From assembly GCF_003397585.1 (NCBI RefSeq), contig NZ_QJUV01000001.1:1240001-1304000 (forward strand): 64,000 bases of DNA, written 5' to 3'. Below the pieces are notes generated by a model that ran no database searches, had not been told where the DNA came from, and saw only the letters and a program-made list of their open reading frames with translations. Both the position numbers and the translations under genes were made by a program. Positions within the stretch are counted from its first letter, which is position 1. Every line of letters begins with the position of its first letter. The DNA is from Gardnerella piotii (lineage in GTDB: Bacteria > Actinomycetota > Actinomycetes > Actinomycetales > Bifidobacteriaceae). Below are positions 35,044 through 44,619 of the stretch, in pieces.

Positions 35044-35598
35044 TCAAGACTCATATACAGAAGGCTTAAGAACCGCAATAGAATTAAGATTTCTGTACTT
35101 TTCGTCGTAGTCCATGCCAAAACCGACTACAAACGCGTCTGGAATCTCAAAACCAGTGTACGCAATATCTACTTCCACTTCTCGGCGAGCTGGCTTTGTT
35201 AAAAGCGCAAACACCTTTACACTTGCAGCTCCCCTGCCCTTAAGCTCCCTAACAAGCCAGTCCAAAGTCTTGCCAGAATCAACAATATCTTCTACGATCA
35301 GCACATCTCGACCGCGAACATCTGTAGTTAAGTCCTCGCGAACCGTAATCTGGCCGCTGGTCTTAGTGCCACTGCCGTAGCTAGAAAGACTCATAAAGTC
35401 CATCGGCGCGTTAAGGCTAAGCTCCTGCGAGAAAACAGCAAGCGTGTTTACAGCGCCTTTAAGCACTGCAACAAGCAAAATATCGCGGTTTTTGTAGTCT
35501 TTGCTAACTTGAGTAGCAACCTCGCGAATGCGCTTCATAAGCTCTTCGTGGCTGATTAATTCGTAATCAATATCATCTCTTATATCTGCAACTTGCAT
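35044..35598 (-). CDS. hpt: Hypoxanthine(-guanine) phosphoribosyltransferase
   Basis: Hpt salvages hypoxanthine or guanine using PRPP. The 184-residue protein has the PRPP-binding loop VLIVEDIVDSGKTLDWL (near 100-116), the active-site loop LSSYGSGTKTSG, and KPARREVEVDIAYTGFEIPDAFVVGFGMDYDEKYRN at the C-terminus. All of these are normal for the family. It lies upstream of ftsH on the same strand, as is common in actinobacteria. Its 5' end faces tilS, 69 bp away in the divergent direction. Confidence 0.95.
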   Translation of the reverse strand: MQVADIRDDIDYELISHEELMKRIREVATQVSKDYKNRDILLVAVLKGAVNTLAVFSQELSLNAPMDFMSLSSYGSGTKTSGQITVREDLTTDVRGRDVLIVEDIVDSGKTLDWLVRELKGRGAASVKVFALLTKPARREVEVDIAYTGFEIPDAFVVGFGMDYDEKYRNLNSIAVLKPSVYES

Positions 35599-35667
35599 GC
35601 TAACTATAATTGCATAAGAGAATGACGGACATGTTACAACTTACACATTAGGATTTAGACTATAAGC

Positions 35668-36762
35668 ATGGTGTACTCATCTTGTTGGCGCAAAGGAATC
35701 GGCCAAGTAAAACGTTGCTTTAATAACATAGGGTTAAACGTGCAAGACCCGCAATTCTTGCAACACGGCGAGCATGCAACTTTGCCATCCGCTCCTATTG
35801 TGTTGGTCGCATGCTCTGGCGGTCGCGATTCACTTGCGCTAACGGCGCTTGCATCAAAAGTGTGCGCAAGCAGAGGGATTCAATGCGCAGCAATAATCGT
35901 AAATCATAATCTTCAAAAAGACTCCAGCAAAGTGGCGCTTAATGCTGCTAAAACTGTTGCAAAACTTGGAGTAGACGAGTCGCTTGTATTTGTTAAATCT
36001 GTGCAAGTTAAAGATAACGAAAAGGGAGAAGAAAGCGCAGCCAGAGATGCTAGATACGCTGCGATTATTGAAGTTGCAAAAGACTTGCGCGCGTCGGCGG
36101 TTCTTTTAGCACACACAGCAAACGACCAAGCAGAAACGGTTTTAATGGGATTGCGCGATTCTGCTGGCTTGGAGGCCGTGGCTGGAATGAAAGACGTTAC
36201 AGTTAGGGAGAATGTGCTATTTGCGCGGCCGCTGATTAATCTTACGCGGCTTGAAACCACGCAGATTTGCAAGGATTTGGGCGTTGAATGGTGGGACGAT
36301 CCAACAAACGGCGATTCATCGCCAATCGATGTTGAGCTGCCAAAATCCTACCCGCTGCGCTCTAGAATCAGGCATACACTTATGCCGTATATTTCGCGAT
36401 TTTTTGACTCAGATATGACTTTGCTGCTTGCAAAAGGAGCAAAATTTGCTCAAGACGACCTAGACTACATAAACTCGCAAGTAAATCTTGTAGAAAAAGA
36501 GGCGATTGTAAAAGAGGATTGCAAAGTCAAAATCAAACTTGCGACTCTAGCAAATAGCCACATCTCGATTAGGCGGAGAATCATAGCTCGCGCGCTAAGT
36601 GCTGCTGGAATACGCTTTTCGTCAAATCATATAGAATCAATCGACGAGTTAATAACAAACTGGCATGGTCAAAAGCCGATTGCGCTTCCAGGAGGATATG
36701 AAGCAAGCAGAAAATCGCAGACTATAACGATTTCCTCACACGCGTCTAATCCGCGCGAGTGA
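35668..36762 (+). CDS. tilS: tRNA(Ile)-lysidine synthase TilS
   Basis: TilS converts C34 of the CAU-anticodon isoleucine tRNA to lysidine so that it reads AUA. The P-loop is ACSGGRDSLALTAL (near 48-61). NHNLQKDS, LLAHTANDQAETVLMGLRDSAG and LINLTRLETTQIC follow, as in the family. The protein is 364 residues. In many actinobacteria tilS is co-linear with dacB, hpt and ftsH; here it is on the opposite strand. The last few codons (NPRE and stop) coincide with the end of a C-type repeat (CTAATCCGCGCGAG), so the C-terminus may have been replaced by the element. A CAU tRNA lies at 58.9 kb. Confidence 0.93.
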   Translation: MVYSSCWRKGIGQVKRCFNNIGLNVQDPQFLQHGEHATLPSAPIVLVACSGGRDSLALTALASKVCASRGIQCAAIIVNHNLQKDSSKVALNAAKTVAKLGVDESLVFVKSVQVKDNEKGEESAARDARYAAIIEVAKDLRASAVLLAHTANDQAETVLMGLRDSAGLEAVAGMKDVTVRENVLFARPLINLTRLETTQICKDLGVEWWDDPTNGDSSPIDVELPKSYPLRSRIRHTLMPYISRFFDSDMTLLLAKGAKFAQDDLDYINSQVNLVEKEAIVKEDCKVKIKLATLANSHISIRRRIIARALSAAGIRFSSNHIESIDELITNWHGQKPIALPGGYEASRKSQTITISSHASNPRE

Positions 36763-36905
36763 TTTTCCGCACTTTGTACCAATTTTGGCCTAAATCACGT
36801 ACAAACTCGGGAAAAACTTCCGCACTTTGTACCATATTTGACCTAAAAATGGTACAAAACCCGGAACATCAGACCATGTCGTTCGCGCGCTGTAACGCGC
36901 AAACG
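36745..36905. repeat. Mosaic palindromic element (C end, A5, A6, C-type hairpin)
   Basis: The tail of a C module (CTAATCCGCGCGAG) overlaps the last codons of tilS. It is followed by A5 (36767-36811) and A6 (36820-36864), then a GTTCGCGCG hairpin of C type at about 36879-36905. In A6 the stem extends to TTTGTACCAT/ATGGTACAAA, with both sides changed together relative to other copies. Confidence 0.85.
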
Positions 36906-36951
36906 TAGAAACACCCAGCCCTCGCGCAACAACAAGCAAAGACGCGAGCAA

Positions 36952-38604
36952 CTAAAGATTAGTCAGCTCCGCCATCATCTTATTAACGCCAACATAAGTG
37001 TAGTTAACATCTCCAGGAGGATTAACAACAACCGCAAAGGTTAGCGCGCCTCCCGACTTTCTAGAAACGTTGCCAACCATAGACGAAACATCACCCAAAA
37101 ATCCAGTTTTAACACGCATCAATCCAGCGGCCGACTTATCAACAAGACGCTTTCTAGCAGAAGTACACCAAACGCCTGGCAAAGCCAAGCCTTCTGCCGC
37201 AGCAGCACCAAGCCCCGCCTTAAGATTTTGCGCTTGAACCTGAATCAAAGTAACCGCGCGAACAGCTGATTTAGGCGAAAGTCCCGAGCAATCCGACATG
37301 TGCAATCCGTTTATATCAATACCTAAATCACGCAAAACATCTTGCACAGCCAAAGTCGCACCCTTTGGAGAATTCGGCTTGCGCATTGCGAGCGCAGTTA
37401 AACGCCCGAACTCTTCTGCAAGGGAATTGTCGGAATGCCTAAGCATATACGCCATTATCTCGCTTAGCGGAGCAGAACAAACGCGCGCAATCGGGCTAAA
37501 ATCGGCGGAAATAAGCGGTTTTTTGTAACTAACATACATGGAATCTGCGCCAGACACCTTAGCCGCCTTAGCGATTTTTGCAGAATCACTCTTCCATTCG
37601 CGAACGTCAATGCCAGACTTTTGCAGCAAATTTGCAAAAATCAAACCCGCACTAACAGCAGGATGCCTGTCTAAAAGCGGATAATCGTCGGTATCGTCCG
37701 CGTCGTTTCCGTACGAAACCCACGCCGCAAAATCGCGATTTCGCCCCTCATCTACTGCAACAGACGAAGTTGGAGCGTAGAATCTACCTTCTTCGTCGTT
37801 CTCGTTAATAAGCTCAGGATATCTTTTTGCTCCAAATAGCGAATCGTCAACAGCAAACTGAACAATCTTAACGCCCCGCTTTTTAAGAGCTGCAGCCGTT
37901 TTATTTGCAAGAGTTTCTAAACCTGCTCTACCGTTTACGTGATTCGGGTCGCTTTGCCCAGCCCCAAGCAGCATGTCTCCGCCGCCGCGCAAAACAATTC
38001 GCGCAACACTCCCACCTTCGTCGCAGCTTGCATAAACCAGTGTATCTAGCGTTGAAGCCATGTCTAAAGTATGCGAGGCAGCTAGTGCTGTAAGCGTTTT
38101 CATTGTAGACGCTGGTTGCAAAGCAAGATCTTCGTTTTTTGCAGCAATAATCTTCCCGTTTGCATCAGCTATAACAGCCGCCGCATTTGGCCCAAGCGCG
38201 GGATTTTCAAGGAATGTTTGCAAAACCTTTTCCGCAGCAGCTTTGTCAACTGGCTTGTTTTTATCTAATTGCTTTATTAAAGACGCGTAATGCGCTATTT
38301 TCTTAGGTTTTGGACTGCTTAACTCTTGCAAAGATTTATTGTTTTTAATTGCCATTCGCGACTGAATAAAATCGCGATTTTGCAAAAGATCTTTGCTATC
38401 AAACAGGATGTATCCGCACATTAGTGATACAACGCTTGCAGCTGCGATTAAGCACACAACAGCGCGATTACGTGACTTTGGCGGCTTTTGCGCACCTAAG
38501 CTAGACGTAAATCCAGCTTTTTCTCTTGATTCTTTAGACGTAAAAGCATCTTCTGGAATCTCGATTATATTATCTGGATTCTTAACGTTTTCATCGTCTT
38601 GCAT
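36952..38604 (-). CDS. dacB: D-alanyl-D-alanine carboxypeptidase / endopeptidase (PBP4, S13)
   Basis: This envelope enzyme trims peptidoglycan peptides. The protein is about 550 residues. A membrane anchor lies near 50-70 (RAVVCLIAAASVVSLMCGYILF). The catalytic triad motifs are SxxK in ASTMKTLTALA, SxN in RHSDNSLAEEF and KTG in VKTGFLGDVSS. The large insertion between the first two motifs is typical of class C PBP4 (S13). The frame reaches a TTG at 38655; I prefer the ATG at 38604, which follows an AGGCGG. It is convergent with tilS, unlike the co-linear order in related genera. Confidence 0.93.
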   Translation of the reverse strand: MQDDENVKNPDNIIEIPEDAFTSKESREKAGFTSSLGAQKPPKSRNRAVVCLIAAASVVSLMCGYILFDSKDLLQNRDFIQSRMAIKNNKSLQELSSPKPKKIAHYASLIKQLDKNKPVDKAAAEKVLQTFLENPALGPNAAAVIADANGKIIAAKNEDLALQPASTMKTLTALAASHTLDMASTLDTLVYASCDEGGSVARIVLRGGGDMLLGAGQSDPNHVNGRAGLETLANKTAAALKKRGVKIVQFAVDDSLFGAKRYPELINENDEEGRFYAPTSSVAVDEGRNRDFAAWVSYGNDADDTDDYPLLDRHPAVSAGLIFANLLQKSGIDVREWKSDSAKIAKAAKVSGADSMYVSYKKPLISADFSPIARVCSAPLSEIMAYMLRHSDNSLAEEFGRLTALAMRKPNSPKGATLAVQDVLRDLGIDINGLHMSDCSGLSPKSAVRAVTLIQVQAQNLKAGLGAAAAEGLALPGVWCTSARKRLVDKSAAGLMRVKTGFLGDVSSMVGNVSRKSGGALTFAVVVNPPGDVNYTYVGVNKMMAELTNL

Positions 38605-38744
38605 GCGCACGCCGCCTGTTTTACCGATTAATTGCAACTCTGTATAACTATACAAGCCGTGCAGACTATATAAGAACTACATAAAGCCTACATAAGCTAT
38701 ACGCTTGCACACATAAATCGCAGATCTTACGTGCGCATTAATAC

Positions 38745-40397
38745 TCAAGCAGTAATCGACGCAAATCTGCGCAAGTTTTCTACAATACGAATCATGCGCT
38801 TATCCATTACTTTGCCGCCAATAATTACGCCAACAGCCAACACAATTGCGCCGTTCACTACGAACAGAATGCATGCAATCCACAGCAGTTGCGGCGCAAG
38901 AATAATAAACGCAATCACAGCCGCAACCGAAGGAATAATGCAAACTACAGAAAGAAGCATAAAGCCGATAGCTGCAAAACTTCGCCCGCCAGCAGAACCT
39001 TGCGGCCTAGAGAATGGCTTTTCGATTGACGCTACAGGGTACATTGCAATGCACGAAGAAATTAAGCCAATGCCTATGGTAGCAAAAGCTACTCCGATTG
39101 GAGAAAGAGTTTGGAACATAACTGCATTCATATTTTGCTGGACATTTGCTACAAAGAAAAGGAAAGCGTAAACCCCTATTCCAAGAATTGCAAAGTACAC
39201 AGCGCAAATCACGGACCAAACTATTGCGTGCGCTAAACGATCGTGCAAACCTTTTACGCCAATAATCGCATGCATAGTAAAAGCTGTTCCATCGTATGCA
39301 ATATTGTTTCCAACAACCATTCCCATAAGCGTCGCAGCATATATCATCCATCCAGAAACGCCTATGTCCTGTGCTATAGAACCAAATCCTTTAGCATTAA
39401 AACTAGTTCCTCCTGCAACTACCAGCATAAAAAGCGGCGCAATAAGCAAAAACAGTTGACGCATATCTCTTCTCATAACGCTAACAATTCGAGCAATAAT
39501 AGCACCAACTATGTTGTCTGGAACTGCTGCAAAGAAGCCGATTCCCTTAGTTTTAACAACTGTTTTTTGCTCACCGCGAAGTAGCTTAGGCTCTAATTTT
39601 GCGCAAAATACAGAGATTGCAAAGCAAGCAGCAATCGTCACAACGCAAATAAGGAAGCGAATAACAAGCGCAAGCCAATTGCCATTGATGGCGTCAAGAG
39701 GCAAAGCAATAGCCGCACTTAATGGAGTAAAAGCAGACACAGCGCAGAAACTTGTACCTAGCGAAATTACAATTTGCGAGGGGCTATGCGTATTCATTGA
39801 CGCAACAAAAAGCATATACGCTACGAAAATAACAAAGTAAAAAATGTTTCTTGAACGCTTGTTTATTAAAATAGTGTCCAAAAGCTCAATAAGCATTTTG
39901 CTTAAAGACACGATTGTTGCAACGTAAAGCGGAGCCGCAATTACGCTTACTAAAACCGGCACAATTCCAAAGTTTCTGTACGCTAAAGACCACAAAGCAA
40001 GCGCGATTGTGCAACTTATTGAAATCGCTCCAAAAAGGGAGCCAAGAAGCATGCCAGCTTGCTGCTTTACGTGAGGAATACCGTAAAGCGCAAAACTACG
40101 CGATTTTAGTGTTGTGTCGCTGCCTAACATAAACAAGTTTATAAACAGCGTAAAAATTGAAACAATCGACGCAATCATTATTGGAATCAATTGGAATTCC
40201 TGCCAATCTTTAGCGTCTGCAAGCATTCCTGGATTAAGATACTTTCCTGCTTCCCAGCCTGCAAAACCAAGAGCGCATATAATCGCAAGTCCAAAAACAA
40301 TTGATATACCAAAGCCGATTTTTTGCCAAATTGACTTTCGCATAACAGAAAAAGTAAGCGCCCAACGAAGGCGAACCATTGTAAAAATCATAGACAT
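38745..40397 (-). CDS. ABC-2 type transporter permease
   Basis: This 550-residue very hydrophobic protein has about twelve membrane helices and a large loop near the middle (LEPKLLRGEQKTVVKTKG). It begins 20 bp after the end of the ATPase gene, with which it forms an ABC-2 exporter. GGCGGTAAG precedes the ATG. The substrate cannot be inferred. The frame and composition match its neighbours. Confidence 0.82.
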   Translation of the reverse strand: MSMIFTMVRLRWALTFSVMRKSIWQKIGFGISIVFGLAIICALGFAGWEAGKYLNPGMLADAKDWQEFQLIPIMIASIVSIFTLFINLFMLGSDTTLKSRSFALYGIPHVKQQAGMLLGSLFGAISISCTIALALWSLAYRNFGIVPVLVSVIAAPLYVATIVSLSKMLIELLDTILINKRSRNIFYFVIFVAYMLFVASMNTHSPSQIVISLGTSFCAVSAFTPLSAAIALPLDAINGNWLALVIRFLICVVTIAACFAISVFCAKLEPKLLRGEQKTVVKTKGIGFFAAVPDNIVGAIIARIVSVMRRDMRQLFLLIAPLFMLVVAGGTSFNAKGFGSIAQDIGVSGWMIYAATLMGMVVGNNIAYDGTAFTMHAIIGVKGLHDRLAHAIVWSVICAVYFAILGIGVYAFLFFVANVQQNMNAVMFQTLSPIGVAFATIGIGLISSCIAMYPVASIEKPFSRPQGSAGGRSFAAIGFMLLSVVCIIPSVAAVIAFIILAPQLLWIACILFVVNGAIVLAVGVIIGGKVMDKRMIRIVENLRRFASITA

Positions 40398-40417
40398 GAT
40401 TACTTACCGCCTTTCGC

Positions 40418-41281
40418 TCACGCGTTGTGGTTGCTTGCGATTGGAGTTGCGTTATAAGACTCGCCGCCGTTAAGCCAATCAATGCGCGCAGCAGAATGAC
40501 GTCCACCAACAAGCTCCATAAAGCGATCTTCAAGATCTTTGCCTTGAGCAACTTCTTCAAGCGTGCCAGAAGCTGCAACGTGGCCTTCGTTAATAATCGC
40601 AACGTGCGAGCACATTTTTTCAACCAATTCCATAACGTGCGAAGAAATAATCACCGTACCGCCAGTAGAAACATACTCGACTAGAATATCCTTCAAATTT
40701 GCGCTAGAAACAGGGTCCACTGCCTCAAAAGGCTCGTCCAACACAAGCACGCGAGGGCTATGAATCATAGCTGTTGCAAGGCAAATCTTCTTAGTCATAC
40801 CAGTTGAATAGTCCGAAACCATAGTGTTTTCAGCTTCTGTTAAGTCGAAAGCAGAAAGCAAGTCGTTCGCGCGCTTTACTGATTCCGCGCGACTCATATC
40901 GCGAAGCATGCCAGCGTAAGTTAAAAGCTGAAGGCCAGTAATCGTCTTAAAAATCTCGTCTGCTTGAGGCATTAAACCGATTGCACGCTTAGCGCTATTT
41001 ACGTCACTCCAAACATCGTTGCCAAAAATCGAAGCCGAGCCAGCATCTGGCATAAGCAAGCCCGTAAGCATTTTAATCGTAGTAGTTTTGCCAGCACCAT
41101 TAGGGCCGACTAATCCATAGAAGGATCCTGCTGGAATATCTAGCGAAAGATTATCTACAGCAACTTTTTTGCCAAAAGTCTTAACAAATCCGCGAATAGA
41201 AACCGCAGGAACTTCTGCACTACTATCACTCGAATCGCTCGAATAAGTGTTTGCACCAAAAACTGGAACAGAATCCACCAT
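40418..41281 (-). CDS. ABC transporter ATP-binding protein
   Basis: This is the cytoplasmic ATPase partner of the permease, about 287 residues. The Walker A is GPNGAGKTT, the signature DYSTGMTKKICLATAM (the usual SGG triplet is STG), and the Walker B VLVLDEPFEAVDPVS. The H-loop is SSHVME. The frame is open to 41323; the ATG at 41281 with GAGG seven bases upstream is the better start. A 52-bp tandem repeat array lies in the region upstream (41395-41540), so regulation by that array is possible. Confidence 0.88.
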   Translation of the reverse strand: MVDSVPVFGANTYSSDSSDSSAEVPAVSIRGFVKTFGKKVAVDNLSLDIPAGSFYGLVGPNGAGKTTTIKMLTGLLMPDAGSASIFGNDVWSDVNSAKRAIGLMPQADEIFKTITGLQLLTYAGMLRDMSRAESVKRANDLLSAFDLTEAENTMVSDYSTGMTKKICLATAMIHSPRVLVLDEPFEAVDPVSSANLKDILVEYVSTGGTVIISSHVMELVEKMCSHVAIINEGHVAASGTLEEVAQGKDLEDRFMELVGGRHSAARIDWLNGGESYNATPIASNHNA

Positions 41282-41394
41282 ATAAACCTCGCAACATACA
41301 GATAAACGCACGTATTGCGCCACATTAATTGCGCAATCGCATGTTTACACCAAGGCTTCCATTATCTCATATCTTGCGTATAAACACACTACAA

Positions 41395-41540
41395 ATTCGT
41401 TAGATTTGTATCACTCATAAGACATTTGTAACGCTTTTTATCTGATTTTCGTTATATTTGCATCATCCGTGAGACATTTGTAACGTTTTTTAGCCTAAAT
41501 TCGTTATATTTGCATCATTGATGAGACAAATCTAACGAAT
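41395..41540. repeat. 52-bp tandem repeat array bounded by a 15-bp inverted repeat
   Basis: Nearly three units of exactly 52 bp start at 41396, 41448 and 41500, each opening TTCGTTA(G/T)ATTTG and containing GAGACATTTGTAACG (GACATTTGTAACG in the first). The outer ends ATTCGTTAGATTTGT (41395-41409) and ACAAATCTAACGAAT (41526-41540) are perfect inverted repeats. It fills the gap between the GT2 gene and the ABC ATPase start. Confidence 0.85.
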
Positions 41541-41561
41541 CTGAGACAAAGATCGAAGGCA

Positions 41562-41597
41562 GATCGTCGTTCGCGCGTTACAGCGCGCTATCGACCC
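41562..41597. repeat. C-type hairpin overlapping the GT2 stop codon
   Basis: The sequence GTCGTTCGCGCG followed by a short loop and GCGCG resembles the third hairpin of module C. The GT2 stop codon (TAG, 41588-41590) lies within it, as with tilS. Confidence 0.55.
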
Positions 41598-42814
41598 GTG
41601 TGATGAATCGGCTTCCACTCGCTCTTAGAGAACACAGCTTGGAACGCAATCGGCACATACGAAAGCATAAAAATCGGGAAGCTAAGCACGTACGCAAAAA
41701 GCTCTTTGTTAGTGGCTCCAAGCTTATCGTGTTCTACAAGAATAGTAAGCGAAACAAACACCATCATGCCCAAAACGCTTGTAACAGTAGTAGTTATAAA
41801 GCTAAGCGTTGAATCAATCTGACTTGCCCACGTAACAAATCCAAATGCTGCAAATATAAATCCGAGTATAAGGCGAATAATCGCAAGCACCATAAACGGG
41901 CAAAGCATAAGCGTAAAATCAACCGACGAAAAATCGCGTTCGCGGATTCCGTGGCGTATAAGAGCCGCTCCGTAATATCGAAATACTTGCAAGAAGCCCT
42001 TACTCCAACGCAGCCTTTGCCTCCAGCTTTGCCTAAACGATACAGGCTGCTCGTCGTAAAGAACAGCCGACCCGCAATAGCCCACTTTGTCGCCGTGCAA
42101 AATCGAGTCCATTGTAAACTCAAGATCTTCGGTAAGCAGGTGGAACTTCCACCCACGATTTCTGTGCATAATCTCGCGCGAAAACATAAATCCCGTTCCG
42201 CCTGCGTGGCAGCTAGATCCAAAAAGCATGCGCGAATTGTTAGTAAATCGCGATTCGCGTATAAACCACAATGCAGACCCAGAAGACACCCAATTATCCG
42301 ATAAATTAACGGAATTTCTGTAGCTTGTTAAAATCTGATACCCAGCATGGAAGCCCTTATTCATCTCTTCAAAATAATGCAAATCCAGCTTATTGTCGGC
42401 GTCAAAAACAAAGTACGCGTCGTAATCTTTGTCTTTTCCAAGCTCCATTATGTGGTCCAAAAGGTAGCTAAGCGCGTAACCTTTGCCAATATGCTGCTTA
42501 TCGAATCGCTCTATAACATTGCACCCATACTTTCTTCCAACTTGCGCCGTGCTGTCTGTGCAATTGTCGGCAACTAGCCAAATATCTATTAGCTGTTGGT
42601 TATAAGTTTGATGCTGTATGCACTCTATAAGATTTCCGATTACAGCTTCCTCGTTTCGCGCAGATATTAAAACCGCGTAATGCTTGTCCATTGGAGCATT
42701 CGGAAACACTACTGGCTTTGCAACAAGCGACGCCACTGCGCAAACGCCTTGGTAAATAACGCTGCTAACGCCGATTATGATTACTAAAACGTCGAAAATA
42801 GACAAAAGAATCAT
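41588..42814 (-). CDS. Processive family-2 glycosyltransferase (membrane)
   Basis: This 408-residue GT2 enzyme has one N-terminal helix (about 3-28) and three or four C-terminal helices (about 295-400). The catalytic domain holds SARNEEAVIGNL, the DXD-type FDADNKLD, the acceptor-site TEDLEFTMD, and QRLRWSKGF, the QXXRW motif of processive synthases. It may make or export an exopolysaccharide or glycolipid; the sugar is unknown. It overlaps the AI-2E family gene by four bases (ATGA), so they are co-translated. Its stop codon lies in a C-type repeat hairpin. Confidence 0.85.
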   Translation of the reverse strand: MILLSIFDVLVIIIGVSSVIYQGVCAVASLVAKPVVFPNAPMDKHYAVLISARNEEAVIGNLIECIQHQTYNQQLIDIWLVADNCTDSTAQVGRKYGCNVIERFDKQHIGKGYALSYLLDHIMELGKDKDYDAYFVFDADNKLDLHYFEEMNKGFHAGYQILTSYRNSVNLSDNWVSSGSALWFIRESRFTNNSRMLFGSSCHAGGTGFMFSREIMHRNRGWKFHLLTEDLEFTMDSILHGDKVGYCGSAVLYDEQPVSFRQSWRQRLRWSKGFLQVFRYYGAALIRHGIRERDFSSVDFTLMLCPFMVLAIIRLILGFIFAAFGFVTWASQIDSTLSFITTTVTSVLGMMVFVSLTILVEHDKLGATNKELFAYVLSFPIFMLSYVPIAFQAVFSKSEWKPIHHTGR

Positions 42815-44475
42815 TTATTCCACCCGCTTCGTGGATTTGTGTTTGTGTTCGATTTTTTGTTTTTACTTTCGTTTGGAATTGTACCAGATTTATTTGTTTT
42901 TGACTTTAATTGTTCCTTATCTTGATTGGTTGCTTGCGACTTATCTTTAGCATTTGCATGCAACCCGTCGGCTGCTTGCGATTCGCGATCCGCTTGCCCA
43001 CTATCCAAATCCGCATTTTCCGCGCGTTTCTTAGCAATATCGCGATTAACTGCATCTAGAACATCGCGCGAAATCGCCATAGTAGCAATATATCCAGAAT
43101 CTTCTTGAGAATTTTGATTTTCACTAGAATCACTAGAAGAAATGCTAGAATCACTAGAAGAAACATAAGCTTGCTTATACCAATACATAATGTCTTCATT
43201 AATCGAAACTCTAGAAGATGAGCCTTTCATAACTCGAAGAACCTTGTCTTTAACAGGCTTTACAAAACTATTGCCAATCGCTTCAACACTTGTAACCATA
43301 ATCGACTTGCGATTAGGCTTTGGATCGTTCATTAATGGAGAATCAACAAGCTTGTATTGCTTTGTGCAAACCTTAAGAATGGCTTGCAAGCTGGCAGTAA
43401 CAGGAAGCGCCAAAAATGCGCCAAGCGCCCCAAAAACAGCACCCATTACTAACACCGACAAAAATGCTACAGCAGGATTTAGGTCCATTGTTTTTTCGGA
43501 AATCTTAGGAGAAATCACCATGTTTTCAATCTGCTGATAGATTGTAACAAAAATAAGAACAGCCAATGCCGCTGCAAAACCGTTGGAACTCCAAGCAAAC
43601 ACAATTGGTAAAGCTCCGCCCAAATACGTACCAATCGTAGGCACAAATTGCGAAACTATTCCGCAGAACAGCGCAAGCGGAAGCCAGTACGGAACTTTCA
43701 TAAATATTAGGAAAACCGCAGTACCCGTTGCGTTAATCGCAGCCAAAATTGTGCGCGAGAACAAGAAGCTCGATATTTGCTCTTGAACAACCGACCATAT
43801 AAACAAAAATCGCCTTTGAGACTTAGGATTTAGCAAACGGCAAACACTTCTACGCATTGCAGGACCAGCCGCCGAAATATAATAAGTAACCATCAAAATG
43901 GTAAGCAAATCAAGCAAAGCGGCCATCAAACCCCAGGTAGTGTTAAGTGCAAAACCGCCAAAATCCACAACCCACGATGTTTGAATGTTGCGCAAAATCT
44001 CCATTCCAAGCTGCTCGATATTTGGCATCTTAAATCCAGTGGAATTTAACACAAAATGCGCAAATTGGTTGTATAAATCAGGCAAACCAAGAACCATAGA
44101 AACAGCTTGTTGCACAAAAAGATTGCCGAAAAGAACAAGCAGCAAAATAATAACCGCAAGCAGCCCAACCAAGCTTGCCAAAGATGCAAAAGCCCTACTC
44201 CAACCGTGTTTTATAAGGCGCACAACAAGTGGCTCTATTGCCAACGCTATAAAAATGGAGATTACAACGTCGAAAATTATAAAAGCTATACTTCCCCACG
44301 CAAACCAAACAAAAATCGCAACAAACGCGGCGATTACAGCATACATAAGCGCGCGACTTAGCCAATCAGGAGGCCTGCGATTATCTCCCTTAGCTGGAAA
44401 AATCGAAGCTAAGTCGATTTTGGCGCTTGTGCCGTTGCTATCCATACGGCTTTCGTCGTTTTCTTTATTTGTCAT
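42811..44475 (-). CDS. AI-2E family transporter
   Basis: This protein of about 554 residues has the PF01594 pattern: paired N-terminal helices, a long amphipathic middle, and the conserved re-entrant FVPTIGTYLGGALPIV. About seven or eight helices lie between residues 30 and 350. The last 190 residues form a hydrophilic tail with a Ser/Asp repeat (SSSDSSISSSDSS, repeated 15-18 bp units at about 43121-43171) and a Lys/Ser/Asn-rich end. Family members export diverse small molecules or act as Na+/H+ antiporters. The ATG at 44475 was chosen because GGAA precedes it; 44484 is also possible. It forms an operon with the GT2 gene. Confidence 0.85.
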   Translation of the reverse strand: MTNKENDESRMDSNGTSAKIDLASIFPAKGDNRRPPDWLSRALMYAVIAAFVAIFVWFAWGSIAFIIFDVVISIFIALAIEPLVVRLIKHGWSRAFASLASLVGLLAVIILLLVLFGNLFVQQAVSMVLGLPDLYNQFAHFVLNSTGFKMPNIEQLGMEILRNIQTSWVVDFGGFALNTTWGLMAALLDLLTILMVTYYISAAGPAMRRSVCRLLNPKSQRRFLFIWSVVQEQISSFLFSRTILAAINATGTAVFLIFMKVPYWLPLALFCGIVSQFVPTIGTYLGGALPIVFAWSSNGFAAALAVLIFVTIYQQIENMVISPKISEKTMDLNPAVAFLSVLVMGAVFGALGAFLALPVTASLQAILKVCTKQYKLVDSPLMNDPKPNRKSIMVTSVEAIGNSFVKPVKDKVLRVMKGSSSRVSINEDIMYWYKQAYVSSSDSSISSSDSSENQNSQEDSGYIATMAISRDVLDAVNRDIAKKRAENADLDSGQADRESQAADGLHANAKDKSQATNQDKEQLKSKTNKSGTIPNESKNKKSNTNTNPRSGWNK

Positions 44476-44619
44476 AAATTCCATTGTACTTTACAAAGCG
44501 TGTAACACAATCAACAAAGCGTGTAACACAATCGTAACCAGATAGTCGAGTCGCTGAAATCCAAAATCATATACAACAATCTAAACTATTTACTGAGATT
44601 TTTATGAAAGGATCGTGGC

